From Vombatus ursinus (Eukaryota > Chordata > Mammalia > Diprotodontia > Vombatidae), in the NCBI RefSeq assembly GCF_900497805.2, contig NW_020946557.1, forward strand, positions 7,079,667 through 7,143,666: a stretch of 64,000 nt of DNA, in the 5' to 3' direction. Below the pieces are notes generated by a model, which had not been told where the DNA came from, did not search any database, and worked only from the letters and a program-made list of their open reading frames with translations. Of the stretch, positions 1 through 10,954 are shown piece after piece. Each line of letters opens with the position of its first letter. The stretch's first letter is position 1. The translations under genes were made by a program, and so were the position numbers.

Positions 1-259
1 CAGAGGTGGGGGTAGGGAGAGGCAGACTCAATGATTTAGTTGTTATTACAGTGCCTACACATATTAAATTTCTGCCTTACCTGACTCTAGTAACACTATA
101 CCACTCTTCTCAATAAAATTATTTCTCCAAACTAGTGTTTTGTTTGTTTGTTTTTTTGCTGGCCTAGTTTCCCTTGGCTGATAAAATGGTTAGTGGCTAG
201 AGGTGATTAACAAATAATGACAATAATAATGGTGTCTTACATTGATATACTTTTTAAAA

Positions 260-470
260 GTATTTTTCTTTGACATATTTTCACATATATCATCTCCTTT
301 AATCACTGTAATAACCTTCTGAGGAAGAAAGAGATTGTTTATGCTTCCCATTTTTTAGATGAGGCAACTGAGAATCAGAAAGTTCAATGGCTTGCTCAAG
401 GTAATAAACTAGTTAATAGTGAATTAGGTTCTTAAGACCATGCTCTTTCCATTAACACTATGCTGCCTAA
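260..470 (-). repeat. MIR-like SINE, diverged
   Basis: Contains the antisense CORE/MIR signature: tagatgaggcaactgag, then ggcttgctcaaggtaa, and a tRNA-like end near ccattaacactatgctgcc. It lies in an RFX6 intron. Confidence 0.6.
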
Positions 471-871
471 ATTGAAAAAGCTAGGCAAACATTATTCTGC
501 TATGATTCTTTGTAAGTAATGGCCTTATGGATATCATTAGTACTAAGTAGTACTAGTAGTAGAATCACAGAAATCTAAGTACCCCCATTCTGAATGACTT
601 TTGCCAAACTTCAGTGGCATTCATATGATATTAAATCAAAAAATAGGAAAGTACCTGAAAGCTAGATAATCCAATTCAAGGTTTTGAAGAAATGTTCCAT
701 TAAAAATCAGGGTTAATTGGTCCTTCCTTCCTCTCATTTTTTTTGGAGAGATCAGAGATTCCAGATTTATGAATCCATTATTGTAAGGAGCTTTCAGCAT
801 AGTGTAAATTCCAAGGTTACACTGCTGTGGCCAACTGAATGTGCATGACCATTAGCCTGCTTAGTAGTCAG

Positions 872-1350
872 TATCATAGAATCAGGAACACCTCAGAGGC
901 TATCTGACCCCTCTCCAAACTGCAATCTCCTCTAGAATATGCCTAAGAAATGCTTATCCAATCTGAGTTTGAAGAACTTCATCAAGGAAAAATTCATTGC
1001 TTCCCAAGGCAACCCATTTCACCTTTGGACAGCTTCACTTACTAGAAAGTACTTCTCAATATCAATTTCAAATCATATTTTTTATGTTCTCCTAAAGCCA
1101 AGAAGAACAAGTCTAATCCCTTTTCATCCTGGCCTCCTCTCAAATAACTGAAGATGGTATGATATCTCTACCCCCAAGTTTTTTCATTAGGCCAAACATT
1201 CTTAGGTCCTTCAGCTGATCCTTATATGACATGATATTGAGGGCCTTCACTATCCTGTGTGCCCTTCTCTGGACTGTCTTCAGTTTATCAAATCCAATCA
1301 GTCCTTAGAATGGAACACATTATTCGAGATGAAGCCTGACTAGTTCAAAA
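872..1350 (-). repeat. L3/CR1-type LINE fragment
   Basis: Starts with atcatagaatcagg and continues through gagtttgaagaacttcatc and cttctctggactgtcttcag. This is the same order of blocks seen in the larger copy near 51.9 kb. CR1 elements end in ATTCTATG repeats, so the copy lies antisense to the gene. It is in an RFX6 intron. Confidence 0.65.
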
Positions 1351-2102
1351 CACTGCAGAATTATCACCTTCCTAGTCCTGGACTCTGCCTTTCAGTGTAG
1401 CCTATGATGGTATGAGCTTCCATGGCTACTATAGAATGAGATGGGAGAGAAAGCTTCATGGTAGAAATGATACAGGGAGAGGAAAGAAGGGAGGGGACAC
1501 AGAGAGTTGGAGATGAGCTGCATCCCATGTATGGGAGGCAGTCTATGTGAATCAAGAGATACAAGAATAGATTTTTGGGAGGAAGCAACAGTCCAATTTG
1601 AGTGGAATATAAAATGCGTGAAGTTATGTGGCAGCTTTCTTTCTGGTTAAACTGTATAAAACCACCCTATAAAATCATATCATCTTCCCAAGCCCATTTC
1701 AATTATACTCAATATATGCTATATATTAATTTAAAATATGAATTGAGCTTATGAAATAATGTAACTTTTTATATAAGGTTTTAGCCACAATGTTTAAGTC
1801 AGTTGTAACTAGAGGTCAGGATGAAAGATCGAAATCATTCTGCTTCTCTCACTTGGTTACCAAGGTACCTTTCAAGCTCCACTTCTTTTTTGATCTTAAG
1901 GCAATACTTCCTTGTCATTCTTCATTCTCATGCAGCATTTCCTTGACAAATGTAGCATGTATGAGATATTACCATTGGCTATTCATTTTTCCACTTTGAT
2001 GCATTGAATTTCCCCACTTCTGAGGACATAGACCTATATGCTTTAGTAATTCCTCCAAATAGAACCTCACATTAATATTCCTATAATTTTGACTTCTTCC
2101 AG
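1351..2102 (+). other. RFX6 intron, single-copy
   Basis: AT-rich intronic sequence running up to the acceptor of the exon at 2103. I recognise no repeat or exon in it. Confidence 0.6.
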
Positions 2103-2615
2103 GTCCAGTAGAGCTGTCTCAGAGTACTGGTCACCTGGTGACATCACCCATTTCTCCAGCCATGGTCAGCCGAGGAAGTGTCATCAACCAGGGGCCAATG
2201 GCTGGGAGACCTCCTAGTGTTGGTCAGGTGTTATCTGCTCAGTCTCACTGCTCATCATACTCAGAACCCCTGTACCAGACTCTCTCACAAACAAACCAGA
2301 ACTATTATGGCACCAGCCCCAGCTACCAAACCATGTTTCGAGCCCAGACCCATCCATCTTCAGGAATCTACCACCACAGGGCTGAACATAGTCGGTTTAT
2401 GGCCTTGAGTGAACAGCAGCTTTCTCGAGACTACTTCAGTAACAGCTGTGCTGTGTCTCCATACAATGACAGGTCACCTTCGAACTATGGACCATCCTCA
2501 GCCATACAAGATGCACACAGTATGCAGTTTCTAAATAACGGAAGTTTCAATTTCCTGAGTAATACAGGGGCCAATGGCTGCCAAGGATCATCATATCCTC
2601 CTAATGCACCTAACG
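2103..2615 (+). CDS. RFX6: RFX6 third-from-last coding exon
   Basis: Internal exon of the transcription factor RFX6, which binds X-box DNA and is known to act downstream of NEUROG3 in pancreatic islet and enteroendocrine development. Seen: an acceptor with a pyrimidine tract ending cttcttccag, then an open frame beginning [20 protein letters not shown] and continuing through [17 protein letters not shown] and [12 protein letters not shown], and a donor gtattg after the split codon G|GA (Gly). The frame runs on past the donor for five codons to a stop, so splicing is needed. The 170 whole codons are rich in Ser, Tyr, Pro, Asn and Gln with no folded domain visible, as expected for the C-terminal tail of RFX6. 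The RFX winged-helix and dimerization domains must be encoded upstream of the window. The assignment rests on recalled human RFX6, not an alignment; the next two exons support it strongly. Confidence 0.92.
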
Positions 2616-3980
2616 GTATTGGGGAATTTTAAAGAACTTCCTTTATTTTCTTATTCTGGTTTCATGCCCTGAGCAAGGTGAAGTATGCACTTGCGTTGCG
2701 TAACTAGAATGATTGAGTATAGCTTTACCATGGCCGAGCCATGCAAATTTCTGGTGGCAATTAATTTGGTTTGTCTCTTTCTTTGTCCCCCATGAAGATC
2801 CATTCTAAGTGCTTTGGCTGATCTTGTTAGCTTTATAAGCATCCCTTATTTAATCAAAGAAAAAAGTCATGTTAAAATCATGATCAGAGGGCCAAACCAG
2901 ATATAGGAACCAAGAAGCAGTTTATCCACTGCTATCCACTGAAAAATGGTTTGCCACTTAAAGTAATTCCTTAATGTTTCATTGTTGTAATGCTATTCTC
3001 TGGAAATAGTTGGGGATAGATATTATTCCCTAATTTTCAATGTGGTGTCCCATCCATAGGCCGTCCCATCTCCCAAGATTATGCTGCTATTCCCCACTCT
3101 ATGACAAATAATACGGAACCTCTGAAAGTCAATGGTATTCTTTGCGGTAGTATTTATTGCCACTTCGTGGAATGGTTCTAATACACCCGCCAGTGACATT
3201 AACTTGGTAACATCTTGTGTCACTTGCTTCTATCTCTGACCCGTAATAAAAACTTTTAAAAAAAATCTACTCATTCAACAAACACTGAACACCTATTACG
3301 TACAATCACTAGGCTACATGTTTCAGGGTATATGCAAATAAATGAGAGAGGATTTTAGCCCTAATGGGGCTTATAATCTGGGAAACTTAATTTTGATATT
3401 GTTTTATGAAATTCTTAATTTCTTAATACATAAATGTTGCTCCTATTAATGTTATCCAAGGGCACATCTGTGTATTAAACAGGTACTCTATCTAGGAACT
3501 AAAGTAATGAGCCTGAGCTTTCTTTATACGCCCAAGAATCCTCTTAACTTTAATGGTTGCTAGGAGGGATATAGAGGCCAAGCTAGTCTCCCCGCTCTCC
3601 TTTTACCTTTGAGGAAATAGAAGCATAGGAAGGTTATGATTTGGCCAAGGAGCACAGGGAGATTAAGTGATGTGGCTGAGGTCATACAAAAAATAAATGT
3701 CAGAAGTAGAATTTGAACATAGACCCTCTGCCTGTAGAGCCAGCACTATTTCTACTTCTGTATTACCATCATTCCTGAGAATGCATAGAACAAAGACCAG
3801 ACCTGTAGCGAAGCTAAATAGTAATAGCAGTGTTGGAAAAATTAGGGATCTTTATTCGTATGATGAATGAGTTTTCTACAGTATTTTAAGATTCCTCACC
3901 TACTCCACCCTCATTCAGGACTAAATGAACTTTGGAGCAAATTAATCCATTGTCCAACTGTCACCCTTTTCTGTTAATAG
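2616..3980 (+). other. RFX6 intron with old repeat fragments
   Basis: Intron of 1365 nt. It holds an L2-like 3' end in antisense at about 3268-3400 (tcattcaacaaacactgaac, cacctattacgtac) and an old MIR-like SINE in antisense at about 3590-3775 (gaggaaatagaagcatagg, aatttgaacatagacc). The rest appears single-copy. Confidence 0.6.
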
Positions 3981-4202
3981 GATATTATGGAAGCAATATA
4001 AACTACACAGAATCTCATAGGCTTGGATCAATGGTTGATCAGCATGTGTCTGTTATAAGCAGCGTGAGCAGCATTCGCTCATTGCCCCCATACAATGACA
4101 TCCACGATCCCCTGAACATCTTAGATGATAGTAGTCAGAAACAAGCAAGCTCCTATTACACAGACACATCTTCTTCAGTTGGCTGTCGGACTCCAACAAT
4201 AG
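3981..4202 (+). CDS. RFX6: RFX6 second-from-last coding exon
   Basis: The acceptor is ctgttaatag and the donor is the consensus gtaagt. The first two bases complete the Gly codon begun in the previous exon, giving [19 protein letters not shown]. The exon goes on through [20 protein letters not shown] and ends at CRTPTI plus one base. Its length is 222 nt, 73 whole codons plus a 2+1 split, so both junctions keep phase. The [11 protein letters not shown] segment is the most acidic and conserved-looking part of the tail. This matches the RFX6 C-terminal region and no other RFX paralogue that I recall. A (CA)n tract begins about 20 nt into the following intron. Confidence 0.93.
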
Positions 4203-4218
4203 GTAAGTATTTGAGCAG

Positions 4219-4223
<5 letters not shown>

Positions 4224-4254
<31 letters not shown>

Positions 4255-4263
4255 CACACACAC
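4224..4263 (+). repeat. (CA)n microsatellite beside a splice donor
   Basis: About 15 CA units, then tgcacacacacta. It begins 21 nt after the donor GT of the RFX6 exon ending at 4202. Intronic CA tracts bind hnRNP L in mammals, so an effect on splicing is possible. Confidence 0.9.
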
Positions 4264-4312
4264 TACATATATATGTGTATATACATGTATACATGTGTGT
4301 ATATAGGTGTAT

Positions 4313-4565
4313 TTGTTGTTGTTCAGTCATTTTCAGTCATGTATGACTCTGTGACTCCATTTGGAGTTTTCTTGGCAAAGCTACTGTAAGTGGTTTGCCA
4401 TTTCCTTCTCCAGCTCATTTACAGACGAGGAAACTGAGTCAAACAAGGTTAAGTGATTTGCCCAAAGTCACACAGCTAGCAAGTGTTTGAGGCCAGATTT
4501 GAACTCAAGAAGATGAGTCGTCCTGACTCTAGGCCTGGCACTCCATCCACTGTACCACCTAGGAG
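4313..4565 (-). repeat. MAR1-type tRNA/RTE SINE
   Basis: Full-length-looking copy in antisense. It opens with gttgttgttcagtcatttt (tail complement), passes tttacagacgaggaaactga, and closes with ccatccactgtaccacctag (complement of the tRNA-like head). It lies in the last RFX6 intron. Confidence 0.85.
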
Positions 4566-4570
4566 TGTAC

Positions 4571-4586
4571 TTATATATGTATAACC

Positions 4587-4627
<41 letters not shown>

Positions 4628-4665
4628 GGGGGGGGTAGATATATGTGTATATACACGTATGTGTG
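4571..4665. repeat. (TA)n/(TG)n/G-run low-complexity tract
   Basis: Composite of TA and TG dinucleotides with a run of ten G at about 4627-4636, abutting the head end of the preceding SINE. Confidence 0.85.
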
Positions 4666-4894
4666 TATATGAATAGGGATGTTGCCAGTTGCCTTTTGTC
4701 AGCCCAAGGTATGAATTGTTAATGTATGGGAAAATATATGAGAAGAACTAGTTACAAACTCACAATAAATTCCTCTCTCTATATGTGCACTGGAGGGCAA
4801 TGTACTAAAGATAATTATGAGGGCAGGACTTAGCTAACGTCTTTCTGATTCTGCTCTCTATCCACACTGCCTCTGCCAATTTGTGGTCTTGAGA

Positions 4895-5146
4895 GGGTTT
4901 TTGTTGTCGTTGTTCAGTTGTTTCAGTGGTGTCTGATTCTTTGAGACCCCGTTTGGAGTTTTCTTGGCAAAGCTACGGTAAACGGTTTGCCATTTCCTTC
5001 TCTAGCTCATTTTAGAGATGAGGAAACTGAGGCAAACAGGGCTAATCGGCTTACTTAGGGTCACACAGCTAGTAAGTGTCTGAAGCCAGATTTGAACTCA
5101 GGTCTTCCTGACTTTAAGCCTGGTACTCTATCCATTGTGCCACAGC
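4895..5146 (-). repeat. MAR1-type tRNA/RTE SINE
   Basis: Second antisense copy in the last RFX6 intron, with gttgttcagttgtttcagtg at the tail end, then gagatgaggaaactgaggca and ctctatccattgtgccac. It has the same orientation as the copy at 4313, about 330 bp away. Confidence 0.85.
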
Positions 5147-6140
5147 CTTTAATTTAGAATTGACAGATTGATGTCATAAATATGCTAGAGCATTGAGCCC
5201 TATTTGAGAACATATAGGCACTTTACTGGAAGTCTACCTTTTTCACTCAGTTATCAAGGAAGACACTGGGCAACAGACTAAATACTAGCAATGTTCATTA
5301 TTGCTCTAGCGTTTCCAGAGTAACAGTGCACACGACATCCTTGGAATACTGTCTGGGATCATCTTTTGCTTTGTCAGCAGAATGGAAGGGAGCATGTGTA
5401 GTGGCTCCCTTTGTGCCTATGTCCCATGCCATTGTCTGACTAATCTGTCAATTTGCTCATCAGGACAGCCAGAAGTGATATAACAATCAATTAATATGGT
5501 CTGATATGCAGTAAGAGCTCAGCTAGCCAGTGGAATGGGTAGAAAGAGGAAGAGGGAGTAATCTCCTCCCATCAGCTCTATATTTTTACATGTCCCATCA
5601 CTATTTCTGGGGCAAATTAGCACAAAATTCCTACGGACAGCCCTGCTTCAGACCATCACAGGGGAGAAAGGCATTGACTCAGAATCACTGAAAAAGAGAA
5701 AATCATCAGTTACCCCTACCCCCACCTACTCAATGTGGTCTTTTTGCAATTTAACAAAAAGCACTTTTTGTTTTCCTGTGGCTGGCACAGATGAACTCTG
5801 AGCAGCATCTAGCAACTCGTCTCCTGCTCTCTGCAAATGGTCATTGCTTCTAGATTACTTTAATGAAGCAGAAAATATCACTCTAAGGAAGTTTCCTCAT
5901 CAAGATGTACAGCGTTGCCATTGTAACTGTTTGTTCTATTTATGTATAGAGATAGTGGTGCCTTTGATGGAATGTATGTTAGGGGGACATGCAGCTGTAT
6001 GCATTTGTAATGCAAGACCAGCTTGCAGGCAAAAAGGTTTTCAGCAAAATGAGGAGAAACCAAGGAAGTAGTATAAAATGAAATGGGAATCCCTTTAACT
6101 TCTGTCCTCAAATTCTTGCGGTTAATAACTCAGCATTGGG
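5147..6140 (+). other. RFX6 intron, single-copy
   Basis: No repeat family recognised over about 1 kb. It contains ordinary-complexity sequence and no credible exon. Confidence 0.55.
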
Positions 6141-6144
6141 AGAT

Positions 6145-6310
6145 GCTAGGCAGGAAGTTAGAACTTGAAGGTTCCTTAGAGACTATCCTGTGTAATCCTC
6201 TCTTTTCCCCAGAGAGGTGAACAGAGTTGCCCCAAACCACACAGGTAATAAATAGCACAACTGAAATTTCAATTCAGGTTCTCTGATGGCAAATCTTACA
6301 CTTAACACTA
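6145..6310 (-). repeat. L3-tailed CORE-SINE, diverged
   Basis: Shows the sequence gaaggttccttagagactat, then agaggtgaacagagttgcc and aattcaggttctctgatgg. This is the usual antisense order of this marsupial SINE class. Confidence 0.5.
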
Positions 6311-6334
6311 TAGCAGAAATGTGATGAAAAAACC

Positions 6335-6605
6335 CAGCTCATGAGATAGCTGGTATTTCAGTGGATAGAGTATTATACTTGGAGTCAGAAAGAGTTCAGA
6401 TCTGACCTCAGACAATTACTAGCTGTGTGTCTTTGGGCAAGACACTTAACCTTTGTTTATCTCAGTTTCCTTAGCTGTAAAATGAGGATTATAATAGCAA
6501 ATATTCCCTAGAATTGTTATGAGGATCAAATGAGATAATATCTATGAAAGCACTTAGCACTGTGCCTGGCACACTGTAGGTGCTATATACATGCTTCTTC
6601 CCTTC
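6335..6605 (+). repeat. MIR/Ther1-like CORE-SINE
   Basis: Sense copy: tRNA-like head with ttcagtggatagagtatta, then ttactagctgtgtgtctttg, ctcagtttccttagctgtaa, and the tail segment cttagcactgtgcctggcac. Confidence 0.8.
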
Positions 6606-6804
6606 CCCCAACTCAACAGATACTTTTAAAAGTGCTTACTATGTGCAAAGTACTATATTAGATAATGGAAGGGTAGGAGAAACAAGTCGGTTATTTGGAG
6701 ATTATGAAAAATGGTTCAAGAAGGAAGCACAGAATTTTCTGTAGGAATTGGGGAAGAAATTAAATGAAGAAAATTAATATTAAATATTATCCTGTGATTT
6801 TAAA

Positions 6805-7045
6805 CACACACACACACTCACACACACATACACACACAAATTAGGAGACCTGTGTTTGAGCCACTGACTTCAACTAGCTGTATGACTGTGAGCAAGTCAC
6901 TTCATCTCGCTGAGCCTCAGTTTTACCTTTTGTAAAACAGGAATAACAATACTTTTACTATTTACTTCATAGAGCTGTTGTGAGTTGAGTTTTCTAAAAC
7001 TTAAATCAATTTAGAAATATGAGTCATTATTGCAGAGCATGACAG
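6805..7045 (+). repeat. (CA)n tract followed by MIR-like SINE
   Basis: An imperfect CA tract to about 6838 leads into a sense MIR-like copy (caactagctgtatgactgtg, gagcctcagttttacc, catagagctgttgtgag). It ends about 65 nt before the last RFX6 acceptor. Confidence 0.7.
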
Positions 7046-7110
7046 TTAAAGAAGGAAAGAATATGTGAACAGAACCCACAGGTGGTGATTGCTTTTTTTT
7101 TCTCTTGCAG

Positions 7111-7286
7111 CCTCCAATATGTCAACAGCAATTCCAGCATCCTCATCTCAGTGTATGTTTGGAACTTCTAGTCAACATCCAGCTCAGGAATCTCTAGACT
7201 CCCACGGAACGAATAGTAGAGAAATAGTATCATCTTTGCCACCAATCAACACTGTCTTCATGGGAACAGCAGCTGGGGGGACCTAG
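7111..7286 (+). CDS. RFX6: RFX6 last coding exon and stop codon
   Basis: A strong acceptor (run of T then tctcttgcag) opens into CC, completing an Ala codon with the G of the previous exon. The frame reads [18 protein letters not shown], passes [19 protein letters not shown] and ends [13 protein letters not shown] followed by TAG at 7284-7286. The C-terminal string [15 protein letters not shown] is the end I remember for vertebrate RFX6 and is the strongest single reason for the gene call. Together the three exons encode about 302 residues, roughly the last third of the 928-residue human protein. No frameshift or internal stop is present, so the gene looks functional here. Confidence 0.93.
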
Positions 7287-7434
7287 GCCAGAGAACATGG
7301 TGGGTTCGTTTTGGAAACATTCCCAACACCACTGGTCCAAAGACCACTATTCCCTCAGCTTTCTAAGAGAGGAGAAAAAATAGACTCTGCTGTAATTGGA
7401 CACTACTCTTGAAGTCACTTCATTAAGAAAGAAT

Positions 7435-7440
7435 AATAAA
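7435..7440 (+). promoter_or_regulatory. Candidate poly(A) signal, proximal
   Basis: Canonical AATAAA about 150 nt after the RFX6 stop codon. It sits in an A-rich stretch, so a chance match is quite possible. Confidence 0.3.
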
Positions 7441-7995
7441 AAAAGACTGGATGATCTACCTACTCATCAGAAAATGGACACCTGCAAAGAGTACATTGCA
7501 CGTGAATCATTTTATATGAATTCTTATTAATAGTTGTAGCTTCAAGCATCAGCCAACTAATAGAATTAGTAGGGATTTGGAGAAGCAAATATTTCTATTA
7601 TGGAGAATTGACATTTCCCTTTCTAATTTATTGAAAATGTATATGCTGCCACTCTTTTGTCTTTTCTTTCTCTTCTTCCTCTTCTTTCTCCTCTTTTTTT
7701 AAAGAGGAAAAGTTTATTTAATACCTATACACTGTCCTTTATTTATTAGGATCACAGAATCATTGTTTACGATCCCTTATTTGACAAATAGTCAAATGTA
7801 TGAGTTCTACCTCCTATGGAAATGTTTACAACGTCAAGTTTTGATTCAATTCAGCCTATGCCAAAATTGCTTGACTTTCAAATCTCTTGTGCTTTAGTAG
7901 GTTGGTTTCTGTTACATAAGGTTGGCTTTATCTATGTAACTGAATAGAGACCAATGCTTTCTACGTGTTTATAAGAAATGAAAAAGATGAGGAGA

Positions 7996-8001
7996 AATAA
8001 A
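7996..8001 (+). promoter_or_regulatory. Candidate poly(A) signal, distal
   Basis: AATAAA about 710 nt after the RFX6 stop, giving a 3' UTR length close to that of the human gene. A GT/T-rich stretch follows within about 60 nt, as expected for a downstream element. No transcript evidence can be seen. Confidence 0.35.
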
Positions 8002-8740
8002 AAAGGGAATGCAAGGAAGTATCTCAAAAGTTAAAATGTTTTGACATGCTCTTTCTGTTTTCTGTCATAGATGGTGCCATTTTTAGACAATGTAGCTGTG
8101 GGCTATTTTAGCAAACAGACAGGTTCGATGGCTAGGATTCATTCCGCAGTATATAAAGTAGAACATAAAAGGCATTTGCAAAGTTCTATGGAAAATGTAA
8201 AGAGAGAAAAATGAAGCCAACCAACCCTTTTTGCCTTAAGGCTCCTAAATTGGAGCCAACATATTTGAAGTAGGTGTTATGGAAACTCATGAAATCAGCA
8301 AAGATTTGGACATAATTTCTAATGGAAAGAACTGTGGGGAGCATACATGCAAAGGTTAACCCAAATTTATTAAAAACAATTTTATTTATCTCATTATTTA
8401 TAAATTTTAAACAAGACACATCATGATTTCATTTATTTTTCCTTTCCATACGTCCTGGCAGAAAAGGCAGCTGTGTAATTCGTAGAATCTGTTCGGAAAA
8501 TCCCATTAACCTTACGGTCTTTTGATCTATTCTGACAAATCCTTTAATGGAGCAATGAATACTGCCTTGTATTAGCTATATAAAGGATGAACACAAAGCA
8601 TATAAATTCCTGGCACAAATTATAAACACATTTGGCTGCCCAAAATGTTCATTTAAAATTAATCTTTAATTTATGTCAAGCCAGGATTGTGCCTTTGTCT
8701 TTTTTTGGGGGGGGTGTTTCAGATTTGAGATTTCATCAAT
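8002..8740. other. Downstream flank of RFX6, single-copy
   Basis: AT-rich sequence with no repeat, exon or RNA gene that I recognise. The transcript might extend into it. Confidence 0.5.
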
Positions 8741-8744
8741 GTGA

Positions 8745-8945
8745 GGGATTCCTGTTTTGGGATGGAAAAACCGGTCCATTGATGCAGGCCATTCTGTAAC
8801 TAATCTAAGAGAGTTGCCAGAAACATGGAGAGGTTAAATAACATTGTTACTTAAGTGATTGCGTACATAGCGTCAGAACTTGAACCCAGGTCTTCCTGTC
8901 TTCAAGACCAGATGTTTATCCTCTGAATAACTCTGTCTGAAATTC
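8745..8945 (-). repeat. MIR-like SINE, diverged
   Basis: Antisense MIR pattern: gagaggttaaataacattg, then cttgaacccaggtcttcctg. Confidence 0.55.
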
Positions 8946-9124
8946 TATATTCTAGATACAGATTTATATTAACCAGCAAACATTATTGTGGGTCTACTGT
9001 ATGCTCAGCACATGCTGCGGGAAATACAGAAGTATAAAGTATGGTCCCTTCTCTCCTCCCTCTCTCTCATCTTTCCACCAAGGAATTCACACTCTAGATG
9101 AAGAGACAAGATGAGAAGGCAGTT

Positions 9125-9290
9125 TAATAATGGAAAAGGCCCTAGATAAGGAGTCCTTTGTTCTAAGTCTATATTCTGACCCTTAGCTGTGTGACCTTAG
9201 TCACTTAACTTTCCTGGGTCTCAGGCTCCTCATATATATAAAATAAGGTAATTGAGCAAGATTATGTCTAAAACTTCAAAATTCTATGAG
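9125..9290 (+). repeat. MIR-like SINE
   Basis: Sense pattern: cttagctgtgtgaccttag, cacttaactttcctgggtct, then a degenerate tail. Confidence 0.6.
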
Positions 9291-9370
9291 TCTATGAGAC
9301 TAATACAGATGAAACAATGACAATGATAAAATTAGGTGGTTAAATCCTGCAATATGGTGTCTTAAGTGCT

Positions 9371-9621
9371 GTTGTTCGTCCTTCGTTCTCAAAGAGGACC
9401 AATGACATCAGTAGGGTGATGTTTTGACTTGCAAGTGAATCAGATTTAAGTGAAGCAGAGATGTGCAAAGTCATCAGCCCCACTCTTTTCTCCAGAGTTG
9501 TCAAAGTCCAGTGGCAGGACATAGGTCAGGACAACTGGCGATTGTCCTAGATGCAGTAGGAGACCTTGGCTTTTTAAGCTAAGATCTTTACCAGGTCTTA
9601 GTTTGTCAGAGGCAGCACCCA
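9371..9621 (-). repeat. RTE-tailed SINE with 9-bp target duplication
   Basis: On the minus strand the element ends in gaaggacgaacaac, resembling the MAR1 tail end (gactgaacaac). The body differs from MAR1: aggtctcctactgcatcta, then gctgatgactttgcacat and gatgtcattggtcctctttg. The 9-bp repeat ttaagtgct lies on both sides (9362-9370 and 9622-9630), fixing the ends. A second copy is at 33650. It may correspond to a MAR4-like family; the name is unsure. Confidence 0.7.
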
Positions 9622-9724
9622 TTAAGTGCTATAGGAATTCAGAGAAGATCAGTGAAGGTAAAAGTAGTTAGGGAAAGCTTCCTGGGATACATGACCCTTG
9701 AACTGTAATTAAAGATGTACATAT

Positions 9725-9865
9725 TATTTCATCTAGGTAGGATGTAATCTCCTTGAAGGCAGAAACTGTTTCTTTTTTTTTTTTTTGTCTCTATAGGTCC
9801 AGTACCCAGCACAGTGACTGGCACAGAGTAAAGTCTTAATAAATATCTGTTGAGTTGAGTGAAGG
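9725..9865 (+). repeat. L2 3' end
   Basis: Shows ctccttgaaggcagaaactg, an inserted T-run, then acccagcacagtgactggca and cttaataaatatctgttgag. This is the typical 3' terminus of L2 in sense orientation. Confidence 0.75.
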
Positions 9866-9979
9866 TCTGTACTATGATGGAGATAGGAGGAAAGAAGTAG
9901 AAAAGACAGATGTGAGACATTTCAAAGGAAAAAATGGATTCAATTTGAAGGCTAATGAAGAGGGGTTAGTTAAATATGA

Positions 9980-10950
9980 CAATTCAATTGAACAAATATT
10001 TATTGCACACCTAGTATATAAAAAGCTAGTTTCTATGTACTGGAGATTAAAATAAAGATAAATATGAAGGGCTATGCCATAAAGTGCCACCTATATGCCA
10101 GGCACTGTGCTAATATAAATATTATAATATTACAAATATTATATTGGATTCTCACAACAACACTGGAAAGTAGGTGCTAGTATTATTCCGATTTTTACAG
10201 TTGAGGAAACTGAGGTAGGCAGGGCCTAAGTGAGTTGCTCAGGGTCATATAGTTAGGAAATGTCTGAAGTCTAATTTAAATTCAGATCTTCCAGACTCTA
10301 GACTAATTTCTCTATTCATGGCATTACCTAACTCCTAAAAGAAGTACAAGGTGCTATGGGAGAACCAATACCATTTTTGACTGGGGTGAAAGAGGAAGAC
10401 ATAAAGAGGTGGTAACTTCTGAGCTGGACCTTGAACAATGAGTGGATTTCAAAAGGCACAAATGGATGAGGGAACATTGTAGGCACAGGCATTTAAGCAG
10501 GATAGCATTGAACCTCTATGAGGGACAGCAAATAATAGATATTTAACAAATATTTGTTTGATGAATAGGAGTTAGAGAAATTAGCAGGGGACGCTGGTTT
10601 GGGGATATTAGTGGACAGGGGAAATGATGTTGAATTCTATTATAGATAGGAAGACTTAGAAGTGATGTTGGTACATCCAAGATACTTGAAGATACAAGAA
10701 ACTTGGTACATTCAAGTTTCGAGCAAACAGTATTAAATGACTATAGCTTGTGGGAGAGTTTGGAACTGAAGATATAGTTTTGGGAGTAAGCAGTATATTC
10801 TTCACAGATGAGATTGTGGGAGTGGATGAAATCAATCTAGAGAGAGAAGCTAAGAATGAAGGCCATAGTTTTGCCAGGGAGTGGGAAGAAGTGAAGAAAT
10901 CAAATATATAATGGTTATTGAAGTAGGAGGACTATCGAAGCTGACCCAAT
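9980..10950 (-). repeat. Ancient L2-like repeat, interrupted
   Basis: Begins with caattgaacaaatatttattg, the antisense of an L2-type 3' end. It is interrupted by a MIR-like SINE at about 10085-10345 and resumes with gtacaaggtgctatgggaga and cttctgagctggaccttgaa. The same text recurs in copies near 11, 36.6 and 59.5 kb. The family name is uncertain. Confidence 0.5.
10085..10345 (-). repeat. MIR/Ther1-like CORE-SINE
   Basis: Antisense copy: ctatatgccaggcactgtgc, then ttctcacaacaacactgg, acagttgaggaaactgagg and cagatcttccagactctag. It lies inside the older L2-like copy. Confidence 0.7.
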
Positions 10951-10954
10951 GATT

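Larger units (their letters stand above)
7287..8001 (+). other. RFX6: Likely RFX6 3' untranslated region
   Basis: Single-copy AT-rich sequence after the stop, with no interspersed repeat recognised. The end is uncertain. The first AATAAA lies at 7435-7440 inside an A-rich run, and a second at 7996-8001. The human 3' UTR is roughly 600 nt by memory, which favours the second site. The boundary is inferred. Confidence 0.45.

Noticed and set aside
2138-2632. Single-exon reading of the 164-residue frame ending GIGEF
   Set aside because: The last five codons lie past a splice donor. Joining to 3981 restores the RFX6 sequence [10 protein letters not shown] in frame.
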